Both the position numbers and the translations under genes were made by a program. From Flavobacteriaceae bacterium (GTDB lineage Bacteria; Bacteroidota; Bacteroidia; Flavobacteriales; Flavobacteriaceae), in NCBI GenBank assembly GCA_002709185.1, contig PAQB01000041.1, positions 1 to 64,000 on the forward strand: DNA of 64,000 bases, given 5' to 3'. The notes below the pieces were generated by a model. It was not told the DNA's origin. It saw nothing but the letters and a program-made list of their open reading frames with translations, and did not search any database. Positions 17,373-25,463 of the stretch are shown piece by piece. Position 1 is the stretch's first letter, and each line of letters starts with the position of its first letter.

Positions 17373-18170
17373 ATGGGTCTTTTTAAAAAAAATATTTTTG
17401 GGCAATATTTATTTATTAAAAAATGGATCATCCGTATTTTAGGAACCATTAGCCACCAACGTTATCACGGTTTCAATGAACTAAAAATTGAGGGTTCTGA
17501 TGTTTTACGTGAACTTCCACAAACCAACGTTCTCTTTATATCAAATCATCAGACCTATTTTGCGGATGTTGTCGCCATGTTTCACGTCTTTAATGCAGCA
17601 TTGAGTGGTCGAGATGATACTTTGAAAAATGTGGGCTATTTGTGGAATCCAAAGCTTAATCTTTATTATGTCGCAGCAAAAGAGACCATGAAAGCCGGTC
17701 TATTGCCAAAAATCTTTGCTTATGCAGGCTCCATAAGCATAGAACGGACTTGGCGCGATTCAGGAAAGGATGTTAACCGTCAAGTAAAAATGAGTGATAT
17801 ATCAAATATTAAAAAAGCATTAGACGATGGTTGGGTTATTACTTTTCCTCAGGGAACTACGACTCCTTTTAAACCTATTCGAAAGGGAACAGCTCACATC
17901 ATTAAACACTATCAGCCTATTGTAGTACCAATTGTGATCGATGGTTTTAGAAGGGCTTTTGATAAGAAAGGTATCCGCATTAAAAAGAAAAATATTTTAC
18001 AATCCATGGAAATCAAATCACCGCTAGAAATTGATTATGACAACGAGTCCATAGAACAAATTGTAGAAAAAATTGAATATGCTATTGAGCAGCACCCTTC
18101 ATTCTTAAAGGTCATTCCACAAGAAGAATTAATGGAAAATGAACGCCTTAACAAACAACGAAATTGGTAA
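17373..18170 (+). CDS. PlsC-like 1-acylglycerol-phosphate acyltransferase with altered motifs
   Basis: 265 residues. Acyltransferase motif I is LFISNHQTYFADV with His59 and Asp65: five residues separate them, one more than the usual HX4D. Motif III, normally FPEGTRS, is FPQGTTTPFKP, with glutamine in place of glutamate. Motif IV (IVVPIVIDGF) is normal. It probably adds the second acyl chain to lysophosphatidate or to a related acceptor at the inner membrane, but the changed motifs may mark a different acceptor. No clear full-length membrane helix is seen. It follows the Nudix gene on the same strand. Confidence 0.82.
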   Translation: MGLFKKNIFGQYLFIKKWIIRILGTISHQRYHGFNELKIEGSDVLRELPQTNVLFISNHQTYFADVVAMFHVFNAALSGRDDTLKNVGYLWNPKLNLYYVAAKETMKAGLLPKIFAYAGSISIERTWRDSGKDVNRQVKMSDISNIKKALDDGWVITFPQGTTTPFKPIRKGTAHIIKHYQPIVVPIVIDGFRRAFDKKGIRIKKKNILQSMEIKSPLEIDYDNESIEQIVEKIEYAIEQHPSFLKVIPQEELMENERLNKQRNW

Positions 18171-18181
18171 ACACCATAATT

Positions 18182-18823
18182 TTAATCTCGCTCTATTATT
18201 TTTAATTCTTTATAGTTGTTTTTTAATTTTTTAAGAAGAATCCCATATACCAAGTAATAAAACCCAAGAAGCAAAGCTGTAAGGATAGCCATCATCACAA
18301 GTGTTGTAGCCAACATAATTCCGTAAAAGATGTAATAATCTCCAGAAGCCGTGAAATCGGCGGTAAGTGAGGCAACATCAGGGTTGTTATTGAGTTCTAT
18401 AAATAGTCCAATAACAATGGAAATGTACAAGAAAAGTAGATTAAAAATCACGTAATATTTGACTGTTTTTCGCGTTTTGAGAATTTGCTCCATCAATCCT
18501 TTTGAATTTGCTGTTGTAGAGATTGATTTGTAATTCTTATAGAACATAAAGAAAAAATAAAAAAGGACCCCATATCCAATTACAATGAGCGGTGTGGTCA
18601 AGTGGTCCATTTCATATTGGTCAAAACGTTGTTGTGCTTCATTATCTTTGATCACGAAGCTCAGTAGTGACCAAAAAGCAAATTCAATTAGACTAAAAAT
18701 AAAAATCCTTTTTACAATAGATGAAGATTTTTTGTGTAACAGTTTGTAAATTTCCTCTTTACTAAGTTTGGGAAAGTTTAAGTTTTCCTGCCAGTCCTTT
18801 TTTAAGCGTTTTAATTCATCCAT
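18182..18823 (-). CDS. Four-helix membrane protein, candidate anti-sigma partner
   Basis: 213 residues from the ATG at 18823. A cytoplasmic N-terminal segment of about 40 residues (DELKRLKKDWQENLNFPKLSKEE) precedes four membrane helices near 41-60, 80-97, 124-146 and 165-199. The next upstream gene is an ECF sigma factor whose TGA ends three bases before this ATG (TGATTATG). By position and topology an anti-sigma role is plausible, but no zinc-anti-sigma (HxxxCxxC) or FecR motif is visible, so this is inference. The in-frame TTG at 18829 is an alternative start. Confidence 0.7.
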   Translation of the reverse strand: MDELKRLKKDWQENLNFPKLSKEEIYKLLHKKSSSIVKRIFIFSLIEFAFWSLLSFVIKDNEAQQRFDQYEMDHLTTPLIVIGYGVLFYFFFMFYKNYKSISTTANSKGLMEQILKTRKTVKYYVIFNLLFLYISIVIGLFIELNNNPDVASLTADFTASGDYYIFYGIMLATTLVMMAILTALLLGFYYLVYGILLKKLKNNYKELKIIERD

Positions 18824-18825
18824 AA

Positions 18826-19323
18826 TCAAGGATTTAACTGTTTTTTTAATTTATTCTTAATGCGATTCATTTTAACACGTGCATTGACTTCTGTAATGCC
18901 AATGGTGTCACTAATTTCCTTATAGGACTTATCTTCCAAATAGAGGAAAATGACTGCTTTATCAATGTCATTCAGTGCTTTTACCGCTTTGTATATCGAT
19001 TTGAGTTGTTGGTCTTCTGAGTCATCATAAGATTCACTTTGAGGTACTTTATATGCCACATCCTCAAAACTGAAGCTCTGAATTCTTCGTTTGGATTTTC
19101 TGTACAGCGTAATGGCAGTATTGATACCTACACGGTACATCCATGTACTGAATTTGGAGTCCCCTCTAAATTTTGGATAAGCTTTCCAAAGTTGGATGGT
19201 AATTTCTTGAAATAAGTCTTTGTGTTCTGCATCACTCTTGGTATATAAACGACAGATTTTATGAATCAAGTTCTGATGTTTTTCTACAAGTGATACAAAT
19301 TCGTTTTGGTTGGCCAATTTCAA
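18826..19323 (-). CDS. RNA polymerase sigma factor, ECF sigma-70 family
   Basis: 165 residues: region 2 (HQNLIHKICRLY, DLFQEITIQLWKAYPKFRG, STWMYRVGINTAITLYRK) and region 4 (LNDIDKAVIFLYLEDKSYKEISDTIGITEVNARVKMNRIKNKLK). It belongs to the short ECF group found in Bacteroidota with membrane-bound partners encoded downstream, as here. An inverted repeat AAACTG-TTA-CAGTTT (19364-19378) lies 41 bases upstream of the ATG and may mark its own promoter or an operator. Stress signal unknown. Confidence 0.9.
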   Translation of the reverse strand: MKLANQNEFVSLVEKHQNLIHKICRLYTKSDAEHKDLFQEITIQLWKAYPKFRGDSKFSTWMYRVGINTAITLYRKSKRRIQSFSFEDVAYKVPQSESYDDSEDQQLKSIYKAVKALNDIDKAVIFLYLEDKSYKEISDTIGITEVNARVKMNRIKNKLKKQLNP

Positions 19324-19363
19324 GTATTCTAAAATAAGTTTTTAATAAGACGCTGTTTGATTC

Positions 19364-19378
19364 AAACTGTTACAGTTT
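19364..19378. promoter_or_regulatory. Inverted repeat upstream of the ECF sigma gene
   Basis: AAACTG TTA CAGTTT is a perfect six-base inverted repeat with a three-base centre in the 64-base spacer between the sigma gene start (19323) and the LETM1-related gene end (19388). Its position fits an operator or part of a sigma-dependent promoter. No T-run follows on either strand, so it is not a terminator. Confidence 0.35.
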
Positions 19379-19387
19379 ATCATATAT

Positions 19388-20548
19388 TTACTCTTCTTCT
19401 ATTCTGTTTTCATCAAAAGCGGAGGGTAAAAGTTTAGGAATGAATTTAATAAAAATGGGCAATAAAATAGCACCTCCGGGAAGCATGAAAATGGCCAGAC
19501 TTGGAATGGATTTTATGATGTCCATCATTTGCTCTTGCATTTGTTCCTGTTCTTTTTCATTCAGGTCTCTTAGGGTGGACTCAGATAATAATTTCACTAG
19601 ATCTTTACTTTCTTTTAACTCTTGATACAAGCGCTTGCTGTTTCTAGTAATTAGTTTCTTTACAACACTTGAAGAGTGGTCGTATAACCTTTTGGCAAGA
19701 TTTTGGGTGCTCAATAAACTGATTTTATTTTCGTAGCGTTTATAAAACACATTTACACTAATAATTGCCTCATTAATTGCAGACTCACTGAGTTTAAATT
19801 TTTTTGAAAATTCACTAAAAAATTCTTGTTCACCATGGCCAATTTTGAAATCATTCCATGTAGCCATACACGTTAAATCGAGTAAGTAAAATCGTTCTAA
19901 TTCTGAAAACTGATTTAAATTTAATGCAGCATAACTGTTGTTTTTAGATTTTGATAGGCGCAATGATGCCTCAAACAATCTGATTAAGCTTTCGTCATAA
20001 TTGTTTTTTTTACTTTTGGAGTTGAGTGCTTTTGTAACTACAGTTCTTATTGAATTTTCTAATTCCAAAAGGTATTTCTTGGCATGATTGGGGTTTTTCA
20101 AAAACGCATTATAGGCCAAAACATCCATAAAAAGCAAGGCATTGGTGACAAATAGGCTAAAGTTTTTTGAAAAAATATTATTATCCGTTTGAATTCGTTT
20201 ATTAAGAATAGATTCTACATCATCCCCTAATATCCCATTAATGAAGTTTGATTTGTGAAATCCAATGGTTTCGTAAAATGTTTTTAGTGTGGTTTCAAAA
20301 TTGGTGTTGTCTTTAGAATGACAGTTGTAAGTGGCTAAGAGTGCCCATGCAAAATTAATTTTACAACATTCTTCTTGATTAAAATCTTTGCTTTTGAGAT
20401 CCGTAATCAGCACTGAAACATTACTGCCATATATAAATCCAATTGATTTTAGCGCCGGGTAGAGCTTTGCTAAAGTTTCAGCTTTCGCATCATTTTTCTC
20501 TGCAAATTTTAATAATTTTTTTAACCAACCTCTTGCCGATGGGTTCAT
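19388..20548 (-). CDS. LETM1-related protein
   Basis: 386 residues, mostly helical. The N-terminal MNPSARGWLKKLLKFAEKN and long helical middle are followed by a C-terminal block (about 335-375) SIPSLAIFMLPGGAILLPIFIKFIPKLLPSAF. This resembles the membrane-proximal motif of mitochondrial LETM1 ('IP....I..P..E.LLP......P.LLPS.F'). Flavobacterial homologues carry the name 'LETM1-related biofilm-associated protein' as I remember. The hydrophobic segment is the only membrane candidate. Function unproven; ion exchange is a family-level guess. It is upstream of the sigma/anti-sigma pair on the same strand. Confidence 0.8.
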   Translation of the reverse strand: MNPSARGWLKKLLKFAEKNDAKAETLAKLYPALKSIGFIYGSNVSVLITDLKSKDFNQEECCKINFAWALLATYNCHSKDNTNFETTLKTFYETIGFHKSNFINGILGDDVESILNKRIQTDNNIFSKNFSLFVTNALLFMDVLAYNAFLKNPNHAKKYLLELENSIRTVVTKALNSKSKKNNYDESLIRLFEASLRLSKSKNNSYAALNLNQFSELERFYLLDLTCMATWNDFKIGHGEQEFFSEFSKKFKLSESAINEAIISVNVFYKRYENKISLLSTQNLAKRLYDHSSSVVKKLITRNSKRLYQELKESKDLVKLLSESTLRDLNEKEQEQMQEQMMDIIKSIPSLAIFMLPGGAILLPIFIKFIPKLLPSAFDENRIEEE

Positions 20549-20686
20549 TTTTAAGAAATTTAAAAATTTTATATTTTTTTCAATCCTTCAACTCAAATAC
20601 AATCATGAAAACACTTTCAAGAATTGTAGTAAAAGTTTAATTTTTCATAAAGTTAAATAATTAATAAGATTGTACAATCCAAAAAA

Positions 20687-22321
20687 TCAATTCTGTTTTT
20701 TTTTGAGTTTTTTTAGATTTACATAGTAATCAGAATCTATTTCAATTTTCGATACAGTTGTTGCCGTAGTTTGCCAGGATTCTGTAGGGTAGAGCCACAG
20801 ACTTTGTTCTTTACTCATGAGCTCTACCGGCATGTCAAAACCACTCACTACATTATTCCATCTGTAGTTTAGTTTTCCTCCATCAATTCTATATTCTAGT
20901 ACAGGAATTCGGACATCTCTTAAGTATTGATTGAAAAAGAATTTCAAATTCCATCCAATTTCTTTTGATAGAAAGGATTCAATCTGCAGTGAGGAGACGG
21001 TCTGGTGGTAAAATTCAGTATTCATTTTTCGAAGTATTTGTCGCCATTTTTCATCATCTTTTGTCAACTGCCGCAGCATATGAATCATATTAGCACCTTT
21101 GTAATACATATCTGATGAGCCTTCGTTATTTACTCCGTAATCTCCAATCAAAGAGCGGTCATTTTGAATGCGCTTTCGCGTTCCAATGACATAGGCCGAT
21201 GCAGCTTCTTTTCCATAATAATAATCTAGGTATAGATTTTCAGCGTAAGCTGTAAAACCCTCGTGAATCCACATGTCAGCAATGTCTTTGTTTGTAATAT
21301 TATTTGCAAACCATTCATGACCCGATTCATGTACAATGATAAAGTCAAATTTTAAACCCCAACCAGTTCCTGATAAATCACGGCCTAAATAGCCGTTTTT
21401 AAATTGATTTCCATAAGTGACAGAGCTTTGATGTTCCATCCCTAAATAAGGGACTTCTACCAATTTATAACTGTCTTCATAGAAAGGATAGGGCCCCAAC
21501 CAATATTCAAAAGCTTTCATCATTTTTGGGGCTTCTAAAAACTGTTTTTTTGCTTTTTCTAAGTTGGGCCTTAATACATAATAAGTCATATCTAAACTTC
21601 CTTTTTCCCCTTTATATTTCTCTGAAAAATTAACATAATCTCCAATGTTTATGTTAACACCATAATTGTTTATTGGATTTGAGACAGACCAAGTGTAGGT
21701 CGCAGTAGTATCATGTTTTGAAACATTAATTAGGCGTCCGTTTGAAACGGCCATCAAATGTTTCGGCACATTGACACGAATTTTCATACTGTCTACTTCG
21801 TCGTACATATGGTCTTTATTAGGCCACCAAACACTAGCGCCAACTCCCTGGCAAGCGGTGGCAATAAAATCGGTTCCACCTTGATCTTTTCCCCATATGA
21901 AACCGCCATCCCATGGCGGACGAACAGCGGCTTTGGGGTGGCCCTCAAAATGAACGTCAATACTGTTAATACTATTTTTTAGTTGTGGGGCTTCGAGTTG
22001 TATATAATGCGCGTTGCCATCATGGTCAATTTTTAAAGATTTTCCTCCTTGGGTTGCTTTGGTCAACTGCATTGGCGGTTGCAAATCAATTTGTAGTCTT
22101 TTATTTGCTTCTAAAACTTTATAGTGAATGGTGTTTTTCCCATGAATTGATTTTGTTTTTGGATCTACAGTAACTTCAAGCTTGTAATATTTTAAATCCC
22201 ACCAACTTCTTTCTTTAGTGATAGATCCACGAACGGAGTCTTGTTTTGTATACACCTGTGCTGAAAACTTCGGTTGAACACAAAAAAAATATAGAAGGGT
22301 TAAAATATAGGTTTGTCTCAC
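20687..22321 (-). CDS. Secreted M1-family zinc metallopeptidase
   Basis: 544 residues with a signal peptide ending near FSAQ (residue 22). Zinc site HESGH at 331-335 and the third ligand Glu354 in WIHEGFTAYAE (HEXXH-X18-E), plus GMEHQ at 294-298 in place of the usual GAMEN exopeptidase motif. It is shorter than full aminopeptidase N (about 870) and ends after the catalytic and linker domains. It would cleave N-terminal residues of peptides in the periplasm or outside. It stands alone; the upstream terminator at 22391-22421 separates it from the beta-oxidation operon. Confidence 0.93.
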   Translation of the reverse strand: MRQTYILTLLYFFCVQPKFSAQVYTKQDSVRGSITKERSWWDLKYYKLEVTVDPKTKSIHGKNTIHYKVLEANKRLQIDLQPPMQLTKATQGGKSLKIDHDGNAHYIQLEAPQLKNSINSIDVHFEGHPKAAVRPPWDGGFIWGKDQGGTDFIATACQGVGASVWWPNKDHMYDEVDSMKIRVNVPKHLMAVSNGRLINVSKHDTTATYTWSVSNPINNYGVNINIGDYVNFSEKYKGEKGSLDMTYYVLRPNLEKAKKQFLEAPKMMKAFEYWLGPYPFYEDSYKLVEVPYLGMEHQSSVTYGNQFKNGYLGRDLSGTGWGLKFDFIIVHESGHEWFANNITNKDIADMWIHEGFTAYAENLYLDYYYGKEAASAYVIGTRKRIQNDRSLIGDYGVNNEGSSDMYYKGANMIHMLRQLTKDDEKWRQILRKMNTEFYHQTVSSLQIESFLSKEIGWNLKFFFNQYLRDVRIPVLEYRIDGGKLNYRWNNVVSGFDMPVELMSKEQSLWLYPTESWQTTATTVSKIEIDSDYYVNLKKLKKKQN

Positions 22322-22390
22322 GGATCTGTTATTTTAGGATAGATTTTTTTCTCTCTCTATCAAAGATAAGTTTAATTTTTATTTTCGGAT

Positions 22391-22421
22391 AAAAAACGCC
22401 CTCACTCAAGTGAGGGCGTTT
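22391..22421 (-). terminator. Rho-independent terminator of the beta-oxidation operon
   Basis: AAACGCCCTCAC / TCAA / GTGAGGGCGTTT is a 12-bp perfect stem with a TCAA tetraloop. Read on the minus strand it is followed by at least six T's. It lies 29 bases after the stop of the acyl-CoA dehydrogenase gene and is the strongest hairpin in the window. Confidence 0.9.
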
Positions 22422-22449
22422 CAACTAACCAACTAAACTGCGTATGCTT

Positions 22450-24246
22450 TTAAAAACAGTACGCATTCTCTTTACTAACCTTATCTGAAATGTTGCTTCT
22501 GAGCCTCGCAACATTGGGATAGTGTGTATATTTTGTGAATCGCTTTAGGCCCATGAGCATCATGCGTTGTTCATCTCCTTCTGCAAAAGACACAATCCCA
22601 TTTTTTGCACTTTTTGTGATGATGTCAACTGCGTTGTAAAGATAAAGTTGACTCATTTCAATTTGATGTTTTTGAGATTCTGCTCCAAATCGGTGCATGT
22701 TTTTTTCTGTTCTTAAAATGGCCGATTCTGCCATATAGATTTCAATTAGAATGTCCGCTGCACTTATAAGAAGTTGCTGATGCTCTTCAATTTTAGGACC
22801 AAATTTTTGAATACCTGCACCCGCTATCATCAAAAAAACTTTTTTTAAGTTCTTTAAAATGGTTTTTTCTTGAGACAATGGTGCGCTGTAATCAGGTGTT
22901 TCAAAAGAAGGGATTCCCAAAAGCTCTTCTTGTACTTTCATGGCTGGCCCCAGGAGATCGACATGGCCTTTCATTGCTTTTTTAATTAACATTCCAATGC
23001 TAATCATTCGGTTGATTTCATTGGTCCCTTCATAAATTCTAGCAATTCTAGCATCTCTCCAAGCTGCTTCCATTGGGGTGTCTTTTGAAAAGCCCATACC
23101 GCCAAAAATTTGAATGCCTTCGTCGGCACAGTTCTGTACATCTTCTGAAACTGCAACTTTCAATATGGAACATTCAATAGCATATTCCTCAACCCCTTTC
23201 AGTTCTGCTTCCTGATGCGTATTTCCATTTTCAATACGCATAGCGATGCGGTCTTCAATGTTTTTGGCCGCTCTGTAACTTGCCGATTCACAGACATAGG
23301 TGTTTGTGACCATTTCAGCCAATTTATATTTGATAGCGCCAAATTCGGCAATAGGGGTTTTGAATTGTTTTCGTGCGTTGGCATAGACAACCGCATCTGT
23401 GGTGATTCTGCGCTGCGAATCAATACAAGCAGCCGCTAATTTAATGCGGCCTATATTGAGGGCATTCATGGCGATTTTAAATCCATTTTGACGCTCTGAC
23501 AACATGTTTTCAACAGGTACTTTGGTGTCGTTAAAAAAGACTTGTCGTGTCGATGAGGCGTTGATTCCAAGTTTATCTTCTTCTTCTCCTAAAATAATCC
23601 CGTTTGTAGGGTCATTTTCAACAATAAAACCAGTTATGTTTTGATCATCTTCAATCCGAGCAAAAACTATGAAGACATTGCAAAAACCCGCATTAGAAAT
23701 CCACATTTTTTGGCCGGTTATGTTGTAAAATTTTCCATCTTTACTGAGGGTAGCCGTGGTCTTCCCTGAATTGGCATCGCTACCTGCACCGGGCTCAGTA
23801 AGGCAATAGGCCCCAAACCACTCTCCAGAGGCCAGTTTTGGTACGTATTTTTGTTTTTGTGCTTCTGTACCATACAATGTGATGGGCATGGTTCCAATCC
23901 CGGTATGTGCACCAAAGGCCGTACTGAAGGACCCAGTTCCACTGGAGATATATTCACAAACAAGCATTGTGGAAACAAAGCCCATGTCTAAGCCTCCGTA
24001 GGCCTCAGGAACAGAAACACCAAGAAAACCCATTTCACCAGCTTTGCGCATGACTGCTTCTGTAAGCGCATAGTCCTTGGCCTCAAATCGGTCGCGTTTT
24101 GCAATGACTTCTCTTTCGTTAAAGTCTTTAACGGCCTCTTTCATCATGAGTTGTTCTTCAGAAAAATCTTCAGGCGTAAATACACTGTAATATTCACTTT
24201 CTTTGACTAAAAATTGTCCGCCTCTTAATATTTCTTTGACTTCCAT
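22450..24246 (-). CDS. Acyl-CoA dehydrogenase, VLCAD-like long form
   Basis: 598 residues from the ATG at 24246 (MEVKEILRGGQFLVKESEYY). The open frame extends to 24321, but those codons overlap the thiolase gene and do not fit the family. FAD/acyl-CoA dehydrogenase motifs: YCLTEPGAGSDA, WISNAGFCNVFIVFA, and the C-terminal RDARIARIYEGTNEI containing the candidate catalytic glutamate (YEGT). About 150 extra C-terminal helical residues make it resemble very-long-chain enzymes. It performs the first step of fatty-acid beta-oxidation, passing electrons to electron-transferring flavoprotein. It is the last gene of the operon, 23 bases after thiolase. Confidence 0.94.
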   Translation of the reverse strand: MEVKEILRGGQFLVKESEYYSVFTPEDFSEEQLMMKEAVKDFNEREVIAKRDRFEAKDYALTEAVMRKAGEMGFLGVSVPEAYGGLDMGFVSTMLVCEYISSGTGSFSTAFGAHTGIGTMPITLYGTEAQKQKYVPKLASGEWFGAYCLTEPGAGSDANSGKTTATLSKDGKFYNITGQKMWISNAGFCNVFIVFARIEDDQNITGFIVENDPTNGIILGEEEDKLGINASSTRQVFFNDTKVPVENMLSERQNGFKIAMNALNIGRIKLAAACIDSQRRITTDAVVYANARKQFKTPIAEFGAIKYKLAEMVTNTYVCESASYRAAKNIEDRIAMRIENGNTHQEAELKGVEEYAIECSILKVAVSEDVQNCADEGIQIFGGMGFSKDTPMEAAWRDARIARIYEGTNEINRMISIGMLIKKAMKGHVDLLGPAMKVQEELLGIPSFETPDYSAPLSQEKTILKNLKKVFLMIAGAGIQKFGPKIEEHQQLLISAADILIEIYMAESAILRTEKNMHRFGAESQKHQIEMSQLYLYNAVDIITKSAKNGIVSFAEGDEQRMMLMGLKRFTKYTHYPNVARLRSNISDKVSKENAYCF

Positions 24247-24269
24247 AGGTATAAAATTTGTGTATTTTT

Positions 24270-25460
24270 TTAATTTAAAAACTCGAAAATTCCACAAGCG
24301 CCTTGACCGGTTCCAACACACATGGCTACAGCGCCGAATTTTGATGCCATTTCTCGCTTGCGCATTTCATCAAATAACTGAACTGATAATTTTGCACCTG
24401 TACAGCCTAAGGGGTGACCAAGGGCAATCGCACCTCCATTTACATTGATAAGTTCTGGATTTAAATCTAGTTCTCTAATCACGGCCAGGGATTGAGACGC
24501 AAAGGCTTCATTGAGTTCAATAAGTTCAAGCTCCGATTGCTGCAAGCCGGCCTGTTTAAGTGCCTTTGGAATTGCTTTAACGGGGCCAATACCCATAATT
24601 CTTGGTTCTACTCCCGACACGGCATAGCTCACCAAACGGGCAATGGGCTCTAAATTGAGTTCTTTTACCATGCTTTCACTTACAACCATTACAAATGCGG
24701 CGCCATCACTCATTTGAGACGAATTCCCAGCAGTTACACTTCCTCCTTGTGCGAAAACTGCGCGGAGTTTTGCCAAGGCCTCTAAATTTGTACTTTTTCT
24801 CGGTCCTTCGTCTTTATTGACTGTATAGTTTTTTGTGACTTTTTTTTCAGACTCATTTACATAAGTTTGTTGTACTTCAATGGGTACTATTTGATCCTGA
24901 AATCGATCCTCAGTTTGTGCTTTCAGTGCTTTCATATGAGAATTATATGCAAATGCATCTTGATCTTCTCTAGAAATTTTAAACTCATTTGCTACGGCTT
25001 CGGCTGTATTACCCATCCCCCAATAATAATCTTCATGGCCTGCATTGATAGTATCGTAGTTGAGCTCGGGCTTGAAACCTGTCATGGGAACAGCACTCAT
25101 GCTTTCAGCTCCGCCCGCAATGATACAATTGGCCATTCCGGCTTGAATTTTTGCCACTGCCAATCCAATTGTTTCCAGTCCAGATGAACAAAAGCGGTTG
25201 ACGGTGACCCCGGGAACATCTACACTGTCAAGTCCAATGAGTGATATAAACCGTGCCATATTTAATCCTTGTGCCCCTTCTGGCATTGCATTTCCAACAA
25301 TGACATCATCGATGCGGGATACTTCCAAATTGGGAAGTTCTTTCATCATATGTTGAATGGTTTCCGCCCCGAGTTCATCGGCTCTTTTAAATCGAAAGAC
25401 CCCTTTTGGGGCTTTCCCAACGGCGGTTCTGTAGGCTTTAACTATATAGGCTTGCTTCAT
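24270..25460 (-). CDS. Acetyl-CoA C-acyltransferase (3-ketoacyl-CoA thiolase)
   Basis: 396 residues. The active-site nucleophile is Cys91 in NRFCSSGLE, the base is His349 in [12 protein letters not shown], and the second cysteine is Cys381 in [11 protein letters not shown], the complete thiolase set. It cleaves 3-ketoacyl-CoA to acetyl-CoA plus a shortened acyl-CoA. It is encoded three bases after the dehydrogenase/hydratase gene, matching a FadB/FadA-type pair, and 23 bases before the acyl-CoA dehydrogenase. Whether it prefers long-chain substrates or acetoacetyl-CoA cannot be told, but the operon supports beta-oxidation. Confidence 0.95.
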   Translation of the reverse strand: MKQAYIVKAYRTAVGKAPKGVFRFKRADELGAETIQHMMKELPNLEVSRIDDVIVGNAMPEGAQGLNMARFISLIGLDSVDVPGVTVNRFCSSGLETIGLAVAKIQAGMANCIIAGGAESMSAVPMTGFKPELNYDTINAGHEDYYWGMGNTAEAVANEFKISREDQDAFAYNSHMKALKAQTEDRFQDQIVPIEVQQTYVNESEKKVTKNYTVNKDEGPRKSTNLEALAKLRAVFAQGGSVTAGNSSQMSDGAAFVMVVSESMVKELNLEPIARLVSYAVSGVEPRIMGIGPVKAIPKALKQAGLQQSELELIELNEAFASQSLAVIRELDLNPELINVNGGAIALGHPLGCTGAKLSVQLFDEMRKREMASKFGAVAMCVGTGQGACGIFEFLN

Positions 25461-25463
25461 TTT

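Noticed and set aside
20668..20679. GATTGTACAATC palindrome after the M1 peptidase gene as a terminator
   Set aside because: The stem would be only about five base pairs with a two-base loop, and no long T-run follows.
24247..24321. N-terminal extension of the acyl-CoA dehydrogenase
   Set aside because: It overlaps the thiolase coding sequence and encodes a low-complexity, cysteine- and arginine-rich stretch not seen in the family.
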